The notes: generated by a model not told the origin, from the letters alone. 64,000 nt of DNA from Sphingomonas sp. Leaf242 (GCF_001422045.1 NZ_LMLW01000001.1:132972-196971); one strand, 5' to 3'. Shown: positions 1 to 9,679, counted from the first letter of the stretch. Translations and numbers: made by a program.

Positions 1-174
1 TATTGCCCGGCCGGCGTTTATGAAGTCGTCGGCGAGGACACCGCGGATCCGAAGTTCGTCATCAACGCGCAGAACTGCGTCCACTGCAAGACCTGCGACA
101 TCAAGGACCCCACCCAGAACATCAACTGGGTCGTACCCGAGGGCGGCGGAGGCCCCAATTATCCCAACATGTAA
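1..174 (+). CDS. Electron transfer flavoprotein-ubiquinone oxidoreductase, C-terminal fragment
   Basis: Only the last 57 codons are in the window; the gene starts to the left. The fragment reads CPAGVYEVV, then [19 protein letters not shown], and ends [10 protein letters not shown] before TAA. This is the C-terminal ferredoxin-like domain of ETF-QO, whose closely spaced cysteines ligate the 4Fe-4S cluster that passes electrons from ETF to ubiquinone at the inner membrane during fatty-acid and amino-acid oxidation. The match to the family C-terminus is seen directly; the FAD domain cannot be checked. The next gene starts within a few bases of this stop. Confidence 0.9.
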   Translation, partial: YCPAGVYEVVGEDTADPKFVINAQNCVHCKTCDIKDPTQNINWVVPEGGGGPNYPNM

Positions 175-181
175 GCCTGCA

Positions 182-1588
182 TTGCTCGCGCTCGGTCTCG
201 TCCTGGCGGCGCCCGCCACGGCCGGGACGGGTGATCTGTCCGCCTATCTGAAGGCGCGCGCGGCCGACGCGGCCGGCGAGACGAGCCTGGCCGCCGCCAG
301 TTACGCGAAGGTGCTGGCGGCCGCACCCGACGATCCCGTCGTCGCGATCCGCGCCTATCGCGAGGCGCTGGAGGCCGGCGACATGCTACTCGCCACCCGC
401 GCCGTCGCGGTGCTGAACAAGGCCGGCGTAGCCCCCGCCGACGCCGCGCTGATCCCGCTCGCCGATGCCGCCCGCCGCAACGATGCGAAGGCCGCGAGCG
501 CAGCGATCGCCACGTTGTCGAGCGGTCCGCTCGTTGTTCTCGCGCCCTCGCTCCACGCCTGGGTCGCACAGGCCGAAGGTCGCGATCCCGAACCGTCGCT
601 AGCGACCGCAGCGAAGGACCCCGTCGCCAACCGTTTCGCCACCGAGACACGCGCGCTGATCGCCGCGGCACCGCGTAAGCAACCGCTCGCGGTCGGCGTC
701 TCGCGCCTGCTCGCCCGCCTCGCCAGCGACCTCAGCGCAGGCGAACCCTCGCCGCTGTCGATCGCGCTAACCCAGGCAGCCCTGCGCGCCGACCCGAGTT
801 ACGACGTAGCGCGCGTCCTCCTCGCCGACGCGCTCGCCCGCAACAAGCTGGTCGACCGCGCGCTCGTCGTGCTCGACGGCGTCGACGCCAAGAGCCCGTC
901 CGCACCGGCCGCCGCCGCCGAACGCATCGACATCCTCGCCACCGCCGACCGCGACGGCGAAGCGCTCGCCGCCGCGAAGAACCGCGTCGACCAGAAGGGG
1001 TCGGAGCCCGCCGACTGGCAACGCTACGCCGACCTATTGCTGACCACCGGCAACCCCGCCGAAGCCGCGACTTGGTACCAGCGCATCATCGCCGCCGACG
1101 GTGCAAAGGGCGGCAGCTGGGGCAACTGGCTGCAATATGGCGGCGCGCTCGACCAGGCCGGCCGCTGGCCCGAAGCGCGCGACGCACTGGAAAAGGCCGT
1201 CGCCCGCGGCCCCGCCCAACCGCTCGCGCTCAACTATCTAGGCTTTGCGCAAGTCGAGCACGGCGACGACATCCCCGCCTCGATCAAGCTGCTCGAACGC
1301 GCCAGCCGGATCGACCCGACCAACGCGTCGATCACCGACTCGCTCGGCTGGGCCTATCACCTCTCCGGCGACACCACCCGAGCGCTCCCCCTGCTCGAAA
1401 CCGCCGCGCAGGCCGAACCCACCAACGCAGAAATCGCCGACCACCTCGGCGACGCCTATTGGAGCACCGGCCGAAACTACGAAGCGCGCTATTCGTGGCG
1501 CGCCGCCTTGCTGACCGCCGAACCCGCAGACACGGCGCGCATAACCGCCAAGATCGCCAACGGTCTCCCGCCCAAAGCCCGCCGCTAA
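182..1588 (+). CDS. Exported tetratricopeptide-repeat protein
   Basis: About 468 residues. A hydrophobic stretch (LLALGLVLAAPATAG) at the N-terminus looks like a signal peptide with an Ala-x-Ala-type cleavage site, so the protein is probably periplasmic. The C-terminal half carries TPR units, for example around LNYLGFAQVEHGD, ITDSLGWAYHLSGD and IADHLGDAYWSTGR, with PTN-type turns between helices; the N-terminal half is Ala-rich and probably helical too. The start is uncertain: the frame is open far upstream inside the ETF-QO gene, no ATG sits near the signal peptide, and TTG at 182 or ATT at 158 are the nearest candidates. TPR proteins are usually scaffolds; the partner cannot be read from the sequence. 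Confidence 0.75.
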   Translation: MLALGLVLAAPATAGTGDLSAYLKARAADAAGETSLAAASYAKVLAAAPDDPVVAIRAYREALEAGDMLLATRAVAVLNKAGVAPADAALIPLADAARRNDAKAASAAIATLSSGPLVVLAPSLHAWVAQAEGRDPEPSLATAAKDPVANRFATETRALIAAAPRKQPLAVGVSRLLARLASDLSAGEPSPLSIALTQAALRADPSYDVARVLLADALARNKLVDRALVVLDGVDAKSPSAPAAAAERIDILATADRDGEALAAAKNRVDQKGSEPADWQRYADLLLTTGNPAEAATWYQRIIAADGAKGGSWGNWLQYGGALDQAGRWPEARDALEKAVARGPAQPLALNYLGFAQVEHGDDIPASIKLLERASRIDPTNASITDSLGWAYHLSGDTTRALPLLETAAQAEPTNAEIADHLGDAYWSTGRNYEARYSWRAALLTAEPADTARITAKIANGLPPKARR

Positions 1589-1913
1589 AAGTCCTCCCAC
1601 CGAGTTAGGGAAGGGCCCCGCAGGCGTGGGGGAGGGCGAGGGCAAGGCGAGTCGACGGCGGAAGCGCCGTTTCGCGAGATCGCCACTAATTCCGAGCATC
1701 CGCGGAAGTGATCGACCGCAGTCAGCAACTCGCGAGGTATGCGGCATCCCCCTCCCGTCATCCTGACGAAAGTCAGGATCCAGAGCAAGGACGGCACCAA
1801 TCATTACCCTGGATCCTGACTTTCGTCAGGATGACGCGCTTAAACCCGCAGACATCACGCGTATTACGCTAAGCTGCGCTGGAACCCTTCGCCGCCAAAC
1901 CCCGAGACCGACA
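1589..1913. other. Intergenic region between TPR gene and ispE
   Basis: About 325 bases without a convincing gene. The first part is a purine-rich stretch after the TPR stop, the middle holds a paired REP-like hairpin at 1756-1836, and the last 75 bases precede ispE. I see no clear promoter hexamers. Confidence 0.6.
1756..1836. repeat. REP-like inverted repeat, family C (full pair)
   Basis: Two arms in inverted orientation. Each arm is itself a hairpin, ATCCTGAC-GAAA-GTCAGGAT on the left and its mirror on the right, separated by about 30 variable bases. Related copies lie near 2915, 18641 and 23026. Confidence 0.85.
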
Positions 1914-2858
1914 ATGCCCGCCATCACCGAGCCCGCTCCCGCCAAGATCAACCTGGCCCTCCACGTCCGCCGCCGCCGCCCCGACGGCTATCACGACCTC
2001 GAAACCCTCTTCGCCTTCGCCACCGACGGCGACCTGATCACCGTAGAACCCGCCCAAACCAACAGCTTCACCATAACCGGCCCCTTCGCCGCAGCACTCC
2101 TGCCCGTCTCAAGCTCAAACCCGACCTCCAACACCACCCCGGCGCAGGCCGGGGCCCAATTGGGGGCGAACAATGACGAGGCACCCCGCTCGTCCAGCAC
2201 CACTCCAGGCAACGCCCCTTGGCATGGCAACCTGGTAACCGCCGCAGCAGACGCGTTCACCACGGCCTTCGCCCCCGACGCCCACCACGCCATAACCCTG
2301 GAAAAGCACCTCCCCATCGCCTCTGGCATAGGCGGAGGCTCAGCCGACGCCGCCGCCACGCTCCGCGCGCTGGCCCGCCTCCACGGCATAGCCCCAACCG
2401 ACCCCCGCCTCCACGAAATCGCCGCAAAGCTCGGCGCAGACGTCCCCGCCTGCCTAGCCAACCGCACCACGCTCGGCACCGGCAAAGGCGACACCCTCAC
2501 CAATCTCGAAGGCCTGTCCGGCACCCCGCTCCTGCTCGTAAACCCAGGTGTCGCGGTCTCCACCGCCGCCGTCTTCAAGACCTGGGACGGCCACGACCGA
2601 GGCCCGATTCCCGAAGGCAATCTCCTCGACCGCGCCCTCGAAGGCCGCAACGACCTAGAGCCCCCCGCGCTGGCCCTCGCCCCCGAAATCGCGGAAGTCC
2701 GCACGCTCCTCGACGCAGCCCAAGGCGTCCTCCTGTCCAGAATGTCAGGCTCCGGCGCCACCTGCTTCGCCCTGTTCGAAACCCCCGAAGCCAGAGACAC
2801 CGCCGCCACCGCCGCCCAAGCCAAAGGCTGGTGGACGCTCGCAACGAAGCTTGCCTGA
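1914..2858 (+). CDS. ispE: 4-(cytidine 5'-diphospho)-2-C-methyl-D-erythritol kinase with in-frame insert
   Basis: GHMP kinase of the MEP isoprenoid pathway, phosphorylating CDP-methylerythritol in the cytoplasm. The N-terminus APAKINLALHVRRRRPDGYH is the family substrate and fold signature; residues 133-148 (LPIASGIGGGSADAAA) are the ATP-binding glycine loop; SRMSGSGATCFALF near the C-terminus is the third GHMP motif. At 314 residues it is longer than usual because residues about 63-104 are extra: Ser/Thr/Pro-rich and including TTPAQAGAQLG, the translation of a family A repeat arm. The expected NLVT motif resumes at residue 106. The reading frame is intact, so the enzyme is probably functional with a surface loop. 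The downstream ipk/ispF-type genes are not here; isoprenoid gene ispH lies at 55.9-56.8 kb. Confidence 0.93.
   Translation: MPAITEPAPAKINLALHVRRRRPDGYHDLETLFAFATDGDLITVEPAQTNSFTITGPFAAALLPVSSSNPTSNTTPAQAGAQLGANNDEAPRSSSTTPGNAPWHGNLVTAAADAFTTAFAPDAHHAITLEKHLPIASGIGGGSADAAATLRALARLHGIAPTDPRLHEIAAKLGADVPACLANRTTLGTGKGDTLTNLEGLSGTPLLLVNPGVAVSTAAVFKTWDGHDRGPIPEGNLLDRALEGRNDLEPPALALAPEIAEVRTLLDAAQGVLLSRMSGSGATCFALFETPEARDTAATAAQAKGWWTLATKLA
2133..2165. repeat. REP-like arm, family A, inside ispE
   Basis: A single arm ACCACCCCGGCGCAGGCCGG and its continuation, matching the intergenic family A arms at 4751, 9491, 12566 and elsewhere except for a C in place of A in the loop. It is read in frame within ispE. 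No clear second arm follows. Confidence 0.8.
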
Positions 2859-2914
2859 TCGATCGGTCCGCATCCCGGCATCTGACAGTCGCGATGCCAC
2901 CGCGCCGCAACCGC

Positions 2915-2950
2915 CCGTCATCCTGACGAAAGTCAGGATCCAGAGCGGCA
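2915..2950. repeat. REP-like arm, family C (single arm)
   Basis: One arm with the ATCCTGAC-GAAA-GTCAGGAT hairpin and the flanking CCAGAG also seen at 1756; the inverted partner is missing. Confidence 0.8.
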
Positions 2951-3110
2951 AACGAAACCGCCCGTCCCAGACACCCGTCAGACTCGCGATCCGTCGGCTG
3001 TCCAAACCCCGCGTCCAAACAACCCGAACCGATCTCGACCTAAACGCCCACACCGCCGATCCCGCCCCTCGTCGGTCATCCCGAACATGTCCGACATTAT
3101 ACCCCCAACA

Positions 3111-3220
3111 AAAGCACCTCCCCGGCGAAGGCCGGGGCCTAGTTGGGAAACGCTCCTGACGACAGACGCACGCCGTCACGCCAACCTCCCCACCTGGACC
3201 AGGCCTCAGCCGGGGAGGCG
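3111..3220. repeat. REP-like inverted repeat, family A (degenerate pair)
   Basis: Left arm CCCCGGCGAAGGCCGGGG with its flanks at about 3116-3150; the right arm near 3192-3220 has diverged (AGGCCTCAGCCGGGGAGG). Same size and orientation as the better-preserved pairs. Confidence 0.65.
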
Positions 3221-3400
3221 CATTTGTCCGAATCATGTCCGCACCGACCGTCTTCCAACGCCTGCACTCCACGATCTCACGAACTCGTGGGCCCGGAGCT
3301 TCGAGCATGCGGACACGGAGGATGCTAGAATGATGCCGTCCCCGCGGCCGACGGGCTCTGCAAGACCCCACCGCCGCAAATTTCCTCCAACAAACCTACC

Positions 3401-3415
3401 GTTCCCCACTTGTTC
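3401..3415 (+). promoter_or_regulatory. LexA operator (SOS box) of recA
   Basis: GTTC-CCCACTT-GTTC is an exact match to the alphaproteobacterial SOS box GTTC-N7-GTTC. It lies 79 bases before the recA ATG and overlaps a possible -35 (TTGTTC at 3410-3415), so LexA bound here would block RNA polymerase until DNA damage. Confidence 0.85.
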
Positions 3416-3493
3416 CAAAAGAACAAAGAGAATACATGGTGTTTGACGCGTTGAATGGCACGCGCGCTTGCTTTAGCGATGGGAGCATATTCG

Positions 3494-4567
<1,074 letters not shown>

Positions 4568-4636
4568 CCTCCTTTTCCCTCTCCCTTGCGGGGAGAGGGA
4601 GGGACCCATTGCCTTCGCAATGGGAGGGTGAGGGCA
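4568..4636. repeat. REP-like repeat, family D
   Basis: CCCTCTCCCTTGCGGGGAGAGGG hairpin followed by a second short palindrome around CCATTGCCTTCGCAATGG. It begins directly after the recA stop and may double as a transcript-end structure. Confidence 0.7.
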
Positions 4637-4644
4637 TAGTGCTT

Positions 4645-4679
4645 GGCCCATGGCCCATGGCCCATGGCTCATGGCTCAT
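4645..4679. repeat. Five tandem 7-bp repeats
   Basis: Three copies of GGCCCAT followed directly by two of GGCTCAT. It is a simple-sequence array between recA and the methyltransferase gene and is not in a recognised gene. Confidence 0.85.
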
Positions 4680-4750
4680 GAGGCCGAAGATGTGCACGAC
4701 TGATAGTTCGAACACATGGTGAACTGGCACCGCGCTAACCCACCCTCAGC

Positions 4751-4780
4751 ACCACCCCGGCGAAGGCCGGGGCCCAGTTG
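4751..4780. repeat. REP-like arm, family A (single arm)
   Basis: A single ACCACCCCGGCGAAGGCCGG arm extended by GGCCCAGTTGG; no inverted partner follows within 100 bases. Confidence 0.8.
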
Positions 4781-4865
4781 GCATGACCCTGCAAATAAAG
4801 TCCTGCGCTAAACCAAACTCTTTAGCGGCAATGACCCCACATTCTTGAACGAGCCGACCCCCTCT

Positions 4866-4917
4866 TGTTCTCCCGCGAAGGCGGGAGCCCAGTCTGGATC
4901 CCCGCCTTCGCGGGGAA
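4866..4917. repeat. REP-like inverted repeat, family B
   Basis: CTCCCGC-GAAG-GCGGGAG then CCCAGTCTGGAT then CCCCGCCTTCGCGGGG. Two adjacent hairpins in a 52-bp unit; a near-identical copy lies at 9628. Confidence 0.85.
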
Positions 4918-5055
4918 AAAAGGAAGCGAAGATCAGCGCGCCAGGCTCAGGAAAACCTCGAAATCCCACAACACCAAACCGTCACCAGCGTCTACACTTC
5001 CTATACTTCACTCCAAACCACGCCCCGAACCGCAACCAAAAAAGCACCCCAGCCC

Positions 5056-5892
5056 ATGACCACCGCCCACGAATGGACCGGCAGAATAGGCGACGTCTGG
5101 GCCGAGGAATGGCGCCGAACCGACCGCAGCTTCACCAACCTGACACCGCATTTGAACGCCGCGATCCTGTCCGCCGCTACCCCCCAAACCCACAAGATCA
5201 TCGATATAGGCTGCGGCGCCGGAGCAACCTCACTCGCCACTGCGCAAGCGCTCCCGACCGCGCAGATAACCGGCATAGATCTCTCACCCACCCTGATCGA
5301 GATCGCCAAACACCGCGCCAAAGCCGCATTCAACGCCCGCTTCGAGTGCGCGGACATCACCGCCGCCGCCCCGAACCACGCCCCAATCGACCTCTACGTC
5401 TCCCGCCACGGCGTCATGTTCTTTGCGGACCCCGTTGCCGCCTTTACGACATTAGCCGAAGCTGCTGCCCCCGACGCGACGCTCGTCTTCTCCTGTTTCG
5501 CGGACCGCGCCGCCAACCGCTGGGCCACCGAAATCATCACCGCGACCGGTGGCAATGCAGACGCTCCAGCAAGCACTGCTCCCGGCCCCTTCGCCTTCGC
5601 CGACCCGGACTACGTCGCGAGCATCCTCGAAAAATCCGGCTGGCACGTCGCGTCACCCGAGCGTGTCGACTTCGCCTACCGGGCAGGGGAGGGCACCGAC
5701 CCCGTAGCCGACGCCGTCGACTATTTCCGCCGCATCGGCCCCGCCGCCTCCGCCATCCGCGACGCTGCCCCCGAGGAACGCGAGCGCCACATTGCGCGTC
5801 TCACCCAGGTCTGCGACCGGTACCGAAGCGGCGACACGGTGGAATTCCCCGCCGCTGCCTGGATCTGGACCGCGCGCAAATCGTCCGAATAA
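5056..5892 (+). CDS. Class I SAM-dependent methyltransferase
   Basis: 278 residues. The SAM-binding glycine loop is IIDIGCGAGATSLATAQ (about residues 48-64), followed by the acidic residue at the end of the next strand in ITGIDLSPTLIEIA, and DLYVSRHGVMFF for motif IV; this is the Methyltransf_25/11 fold. There is no membrane segment or signal peptide, so it is cytoplasmic. The substrate is not readable from sequence. It is followed 17 bases later by a GST gene on the same strand, so the two may be cotranscribed. Confidence 0.8.
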   Translation: MTTAHEWTGRIGDVWAEEWRRTDRSFTNLTPHLNAAILSAATPQTHKIIDIGCGAGATSLATAQALPTAQITGIDLSPTLIEIAKHRAKAAFNARFECADITAAAPNHAPIDLYVSRHGVMFFADPVAAFTTLAEAAAPDATLVFSCFADRAANRWATEIITATGGNADAPASTAPGPFAFADPDYVASILEKSGWHVASPERVDFAYRAGEGTDPVADAVDYFRRIGPAASAIRDAAPEERERHIARLTQVCDRYRSGDTVEFPAAAWIWTARKSSE

Positions 5893-5909
5893 AACACAGG
5901 GGGTTCAGC

Positions 5910-6533
5910 ATGATCATCGTCCACCACCTCGAAAACTCGCGATCGCAGCGGATCCTCTGGATGCTCGAGGAACTCGGCCTCCCCTACGCAATCAAGCGCT
6001 ACGAGCGGAACAAGGCAACGATGCTCGCCCCGCCCGAACTCAAGAAGGTCCACCCGCTCGGCAAGTCGCCTGTGATCGAAGATGATGGCCAGGTGGTCGC
6101 CGAAACCGGCACGATCGTCGAATATCTCGTCGACAAGGCGGACGGCAAACTGGGCGCCCCCGCCAACCGCGCCGACGCGCTGCGCTACCGTTTCTGGCTC
6201 CACTATGCGGAAGGCTCGATGATGCCGCCGCTGCTTCTGAAGCTCGTCCTCGCGCGCATCCCGATCCTCGGCAAGGCGGCGACCAGGAAGATCCAGCCGA
6301 TGATCGACGTCCATCTCGACTATGTCGAAGCCGAACTGTCGAAGCGCCCCTGGTTCGCCGGCAGCGAGATGACCGGCGCCGACATCATGATGAGCTTCCC
6401 CCTCGAAGCCGCCCGCAGCCGTGGCGGGCTCGACGAGTCCCGCCCCGCGACGATCGCATGGCTGGCCAAGGTCCACGCGCGACCCGCGTATCAGACCGGC
6501 CTCAATAAGGGCGGCCCCTACGCCTACGCTTGA
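5910..6533 (+). CDS. Glutathione S-transferase family protein
   Basis: 207 residues. The N-terminal thioredoxin-like domain (MIIVHHLENSRSQRILWMLEEL) carries the Ser/Arg-rich active-site start of many bacterial GSTs, with the VHPLGKSPVIEDDG glutathione-site proline loop and ETGTIVEYL. The C-terminal helical domain ends with the N-capping stretch MTGADIMMSFPLE. The ATG at 5910 was chosen because the protein then starts exactly at the first strand; upstream open frame overlaps the methyltransferase gene in another frame. Likely role is glutathione conjugation or peroxide detoxification; the substrate is unknown. Confidence 0.88.
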   Translation: MIIVHHLENSRSQRILWMLEELGLPYAIKRYERNKATMLAPPELKKVHPLGKSPVIEDDGQVVAETGTIVEYLVDKADGKLGAPANRADALRYRFWLHYAEGSMMPPLLLKLVLARIPILGKAATRKIQPMIDVHLDYVEAELSKRPWFAGSEMTGADIMMSFPLEAARSRGGLDESRPATIAWLAKVHARPAYQTGLNKGGPYAYA

Positions 6534-6586
6534 GTAGCGCAAGTCTGGAACCAGATGGGAGTCAAGAAGACGACCTCTCCCCCAAA

Positions 6587-6692
6587 CACCTCCCCGGCGA
6601 AGGCCGGGGCCCAATTGGAGAGGTCGGAGTAACGAAGCGCACCGTTCGTCAGCCAGGTTTCCCAATTGGACCCCGGCCTCCGCCGGGGAGGT
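6587..6692. repeat. REP-like inverted repeat, family A (full pair)
   Basis: Left arm CACCTCCCCGGCGAAGGCCG and onward, right arm in reverse orientation ending CCGCCGGGGAGGT. The spacer between arms carries complementary TAACGAAG / TTCGT pieces so the whole 106 bases could fold as one long hairpin. Confidence 0.88.
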
Positions 6693-6763
6693 ACTTCTTC
6701 AGCGGTCCGCCAGCGTAAAACGGCACCCTTCAGAGGTCGCCGGTTTAAGATCGCCGTCCAACC

Positions 6764-8101
6764 TCAAAGCTGCCCCGGCCCGATCTTCTCGTAGCTGTCC
6801 ACATCCACCTTCGGCCCGTGTCCGGTCGGCGCATGCGGGAAATCACGGTCAGCAGGCTCACGCTCATCAAGCCCGCCCTCCCACTTCGCCACCACGGTAG
6901 CCGCCACCGCATTCCCGATCACGTTGGTCGCCGAGCGCCCCATGTCGAGGAAATGATCAACCGCCAGGATCAGCAAAATCCCCGCCTCCGGGATCTTGAA
7001 CATCGACAGCGTCCCCGCGATCACCACCAGCGACGCGCGAGGCACGCCCGCAATCCCCTTCGACGTCACCATCAGCACCAGCAGCATCGCGATCTGCTGC
7101 CCGATCGGCATGTGGATGCCGTAGGCCTGCGCGATGAACAGCGACGCGAACGTCATGTACATCATCGACCCGTCGAGGTTGAACGAATAGCCCAGCGGCA
7201 GCACGAAACTCGCGATCCGCGGCGGCACGCCGAACCGGTCGAGCGCCTCCAGCGTCCGCGGATACGCCGCCTCGGACGACGCCGCGGAGAACGCCAGGAT
7301 CAGCGGATCGCGGATATACCGCACCAGCAACCGCGTCCGCGGCCCGATCAGCAGGAACGCGATCCCGATCAGCACCGCCCACAGCAGCGCCAGGCCGATG
7401 TAGAAGCTCAGCATGAAATAGCCGAGCTGCCCGAGGATGGTCGGCCCCCGCTCGGCAAGCGTCGCGGTCACCGCCGCGAACACCGCGAACGGCGCGAACC
7501 GCATCACGTAATTCGTGATCTGGAGCATCACTGCGACCAGCGCTTCGATCGCCTTGACGAGCGGCGCGGCCTTCTCGCCGACCGCGGTGATCGCCACCCC
7601 GACGAACACCGAGAACACGACGATCTGCAAAATCTCGTTGCCCGCCATCGCCGCGATCATCGAATCGGGGACGATATGCGTGATGAACTTGGCGAGATCG
7701 AACGCCGCGCGGTCGACGCCGCTCGACGCGGTGGCCGGCGGGATCGCGAGTTCGAGGCCGACCCCCGGCTGCAACACGTTGACGAGGATCAGCCCCAGGG
7801 TGAGCGACAACAGGCTCGCGCAGATGAACCAGCCGAGACTGCGCAATCCGACCCGCCCGAGCGCTCCGGTATCGCCCATATGCGCGATGCCCACGACCAG
7901 CGTCGAGAACACCAACGGTGCGATGATCATCTTGATCAGCCGCAGGAACAGCGACGTCACGATCGAGAAATAGCCCGCGATGTCCTTCAGCCGTTCGGCG
8001 GACTCGGCCGTGCCGTTGTCGATCGACGCGTTCAGGATCCAGCCGACGACCATCCCCGCGACGAGGCCGAACAAGATGTAATAGGTTAGCCGCTTGGCCA
8101 T
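6764..8101 (-). CDS. Dicarboxylate/amino acid:cation symporter (DAACS family)
   Basis: 445 residues with about eight hydrophobic segments. It matches the GltP/DctA family: LRLIKMIIAPLVFSTLVVGI early, the Ser-rich re-entrant loop FSAASSEAAYPRTLEAL, the NLDGSMMYMTF motif that forms the cation and substrate site, and the second loop GIAGVPRASLVVIAGTL. NLDGSMMY replaces the commoner NMDGT, so substrate choice is open: C4-dicarboxylates or acidic amino acids. It is an inner-membrane secondary transporter. Start at 8101 gives MAKRLTYYILFG, with the first membrane span directly behind; the upstream in-frame codons overlap the peptidase gene. It is divergent from the M24 peptidase 71 bases away. Confidence 0.9.
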   Translation of the reverse strand: MAKRLTYYILFGLVAGMVVGWILNASIDNGTAESAERLKDIAGYFSIVTSLFLRLIKMIIAPLVFSTLVVGIAHMGDTGALGRVGLRSLGWFICASLLSLTLGLILVNVLQPGVGLELAIPPATASSGVDRAAFDLAKFITHIVPDSMIAAMAGNEILQIVVFSVFVGVAITAVGEKAAPLVKAIEALVAVMLQITNYVMRFAPFAVFAAVTATLAERGPTILGQLGYFMLSFYIGLALLWAVLIGIAFLLIGPRTRLLVRYIRDPLILAFSAASSEAAYPRTLEALDRFGVPPRIASFVLPLGYSFNLDGSMMYMTFASLFIAQAYGIHMPIGQQIAMLLVLMVTSKGIAGVPRASLVVIAGTLSMFKIPEAGILLILAVDHFLDMGRSATNVIGNAVAATVVAKWEGGLDEREPADRDFPHAPTGHGPKVDVDSYEKIGPGQL

Positions 8102-8172
8102 TAATCGCTCCCGAGAAGTGCGAACAGGGAAGGGGATTGCGGCGCCCGGGTCAAGGACCCTATCGTCCGGCG

Positions 8173-9453
8173 ATGTCGACCGCACGCCACAAGCCCGCCT
8201 TCAGCCCCTCGCGCCGCGACCTGCTGAGCCTCGCCATCGCGGCGCCGTTGCTGTCGACCACCGCGATCCTCCGCGCCGCCGAGCCCGACCTGTCGGCGCT
8301 GTCCGACATCACCGGCGGCACCAGGCCGATCGACGCCACCGAACGCGCCGCGCGGCTGGTCCGCGCGCAATCGCTGATGAAGGCGGCGGGCATCGGCGCG
8401 GTGCTGATCGAGCCGGGATCGTCGATGATCTACTTCACCGGCGTCCGCTGGCACACGAGCGAGCGGCTGACGCTGGCGATCCTCCCGGTCGAAGGCGAGC
8501 CGTGCATCGTCACGCCGTTCTTCGAGGAGCCTTCGATCCGCGAGACGCTCGCCGTCCCCGCCGAGGTGCGCGTCTGGCAGGAGGACGAGAACCCCCTCGC
8601 CGTGGTCGCCGGGTTCCTGCGCGACCGCAAGCTCGCCGCGCGGCCGGTCGGCCTGGAGGCGGAGGTGCGCTACTTCGCCTATGCCGGACTCGCGCGCGTG
8701 TTGCCCGAGGCGAAGATCGTGTCCGCCGACCCGGTGGTCCGCGCCTGCAGGATGATCAAGACCCCCGCCGAGATCGCGCTGATGCAGGCCGCGACCGAGG
8801 TCACGCTGGCCGCGTATCGCTGGACTTACGCGCGCGTCGAGAAGGGCATGACCGGCCCCGAGATCGGCGCGCTGATGAACGCCGCCACCAAGAAACTCGG
8901 CGGCGCGCCCGAATTCGCGCTCGCGCTGATCGGCGAGGCGTCCGCCTATCCGCACGGCAGCCGAGAGATCCACCGCGTCGCCGACGGCCAGATCGTACTG
9001 ATGGACTGCGGCTGCACCGTCCAGGGCTATCAGTCCGACATCTCGCGCACCTGGGTGCACGGCACCGCGACCGCGGACCAGCGCAAGACGTGGGACCAGG
9101 TCGCCCGAGGCCAACAGATCGCGTTCGCCGCCGCGAAGATCGGCGCGCCCGCGGGCAGCGTCGACGACGCGGTCCGACGGCATTACGAAACGCTCGGCTA
9201 CGGGCCGGGGTACAACCTCCCCGGCCTGTCGCATCGCACCGGCCACGGCATCGGCATGGACGGCCACGAACCCGTCAACCTCGTCCGCGGCGAGACGACG
9301 ATGCTGGCGGCGGGAATGTGCTTCTCCGACGAGCCGGGGATATACATTCCCGGACGGTACGGCGTGCGGATCGAGGATTGTTTCCACATGACCGATGCGG
9401 GCCCGAAATGGTTCAGCGAGCCGCCCAAGTCGCTGGATGCACCGTTGGGATAG
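8173..9453 (+). CDS. M24 family metallopeptidase (Xaa-Pro dipeptidase-like), Tat-exported
   Basis: 426 residues. N-terminus SPSRRDLLSLAIAAPLL is a twin-arginine signal, so the enzyme is probably folded in the cytoplasm and exported to the periplasm. The creatinase N-domain is followed by the pita-bread domain with all five metal ligands visible: Asp in LMDCGC, Asp in QSDISRTW, His in HRTGHGIGMDGHE, Glu in SDEPGIY and Glu in VRIEDCF. The likely reaction is removal of N-terminal residues before proline, or a dipeptidase activity. The divergent symporter next door could import released products; that link is inference. Confidence 0.9.
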   Translation: MSTARHKPAFSPSRRDLLSLAIAAPLLSTTAILRAAEPDLSALSDITGGTRPIDATERAARLVRAQSLMKAAGIGAVLIEPGSSMIYFTGVRWHTSERLTLAILPVEGEPCIVTPFFEEPSIRETLAVPAEVRVWQEDENPLAVVAGFLRDRKLAARPVGLEAEVRYFAYAGLARVLPEAKIVSADPVVRACRMIKTPAEIALMQAATEVTLAAYRWTYARVEKGMTGPEIGALMNAATKKLGGAPEFALALIGEASAYPHGSREIHRVADGQIVLMDCGCTVQGYQSDISRTWVHGTATADQRKTWDQVARGQQIAFAAAKIGAPAGSVDDAVRRHYETLGYGPGYNLPGLSHRTGHGIGMDGHEPVNLVRGETTMLAAGMCFSDEPGIYIPGRYGVRIEDCFHMTDAGPKWFSEPPKSLDAPLG

Positions 9454-9490
9454 GCTGGTTGCCGGGGATAGCTACGCTCACCGTGCGCGC

Positions 9491-9599
9491 CACCACCCCG
9501 GCGAAGGCCGGGGCCCAGTTGGAAAGGTGGTAATAATCGAGCGCAGTCCTTCGTTAGCCACGTTCCTCAACTGGGCCCCGGCCTTCGCCGGGGTGGTGT
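9491..9599. repeat. REP-like inverted repeat, family A (full pair)
   Basis: Arms CCACCACCCCGGCGAAGGCC and GCCTTCGCCGGGGTGGTGTT (with flanks), joined by a spacer that carries complementary GCGCAGTCCTTCGTTA-type sequence. Confidence 0.9.
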
Positions 9600-9627
9600 T
9601 ACTCTTGTTGAATTGCAGCACTCCCTT

Positions 9628-9679
9628 GTTCTCCCGCGAAGGCGGGAGCCCAGTCTGGATCCCCGCCTTCGCGGGGAAA
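9628..9679. repeat. REP-like inverted repeat, family B
   Basis: Nearly identical to the 52-bp unit at 4866: TTCTCCCGCGAAGGCGGGAG, CCCAGTCTGGAT, CCCCGCCTTCGCGGGGAA. Confidence 0.88.

Larger units (their letters stand above)
2859..3400. other. Long intergenic region upstream of recA
   Basis: About 540 bases with no convincing gene; short open frames here have poor codon bias and run through repeats. It contains a half family C arm at 2915-2950 and a degenerate family A pair at 3111-3220. The last 200 bases before the LexA box look like unique sequence. Confidence 0.6.

Noticed and set aside
4568..5055. Possible insertion-sequence remnant after recA
   Set aside because: Only short repeats; no transposase fragments or target duplications.
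6818..8089. Plus-strand frame of about 420 codons opposite the symporter gene
   Set aside because: Extremely Arg/His/Asp-rich, mirrors the hydrophobic codons of the real transporter.
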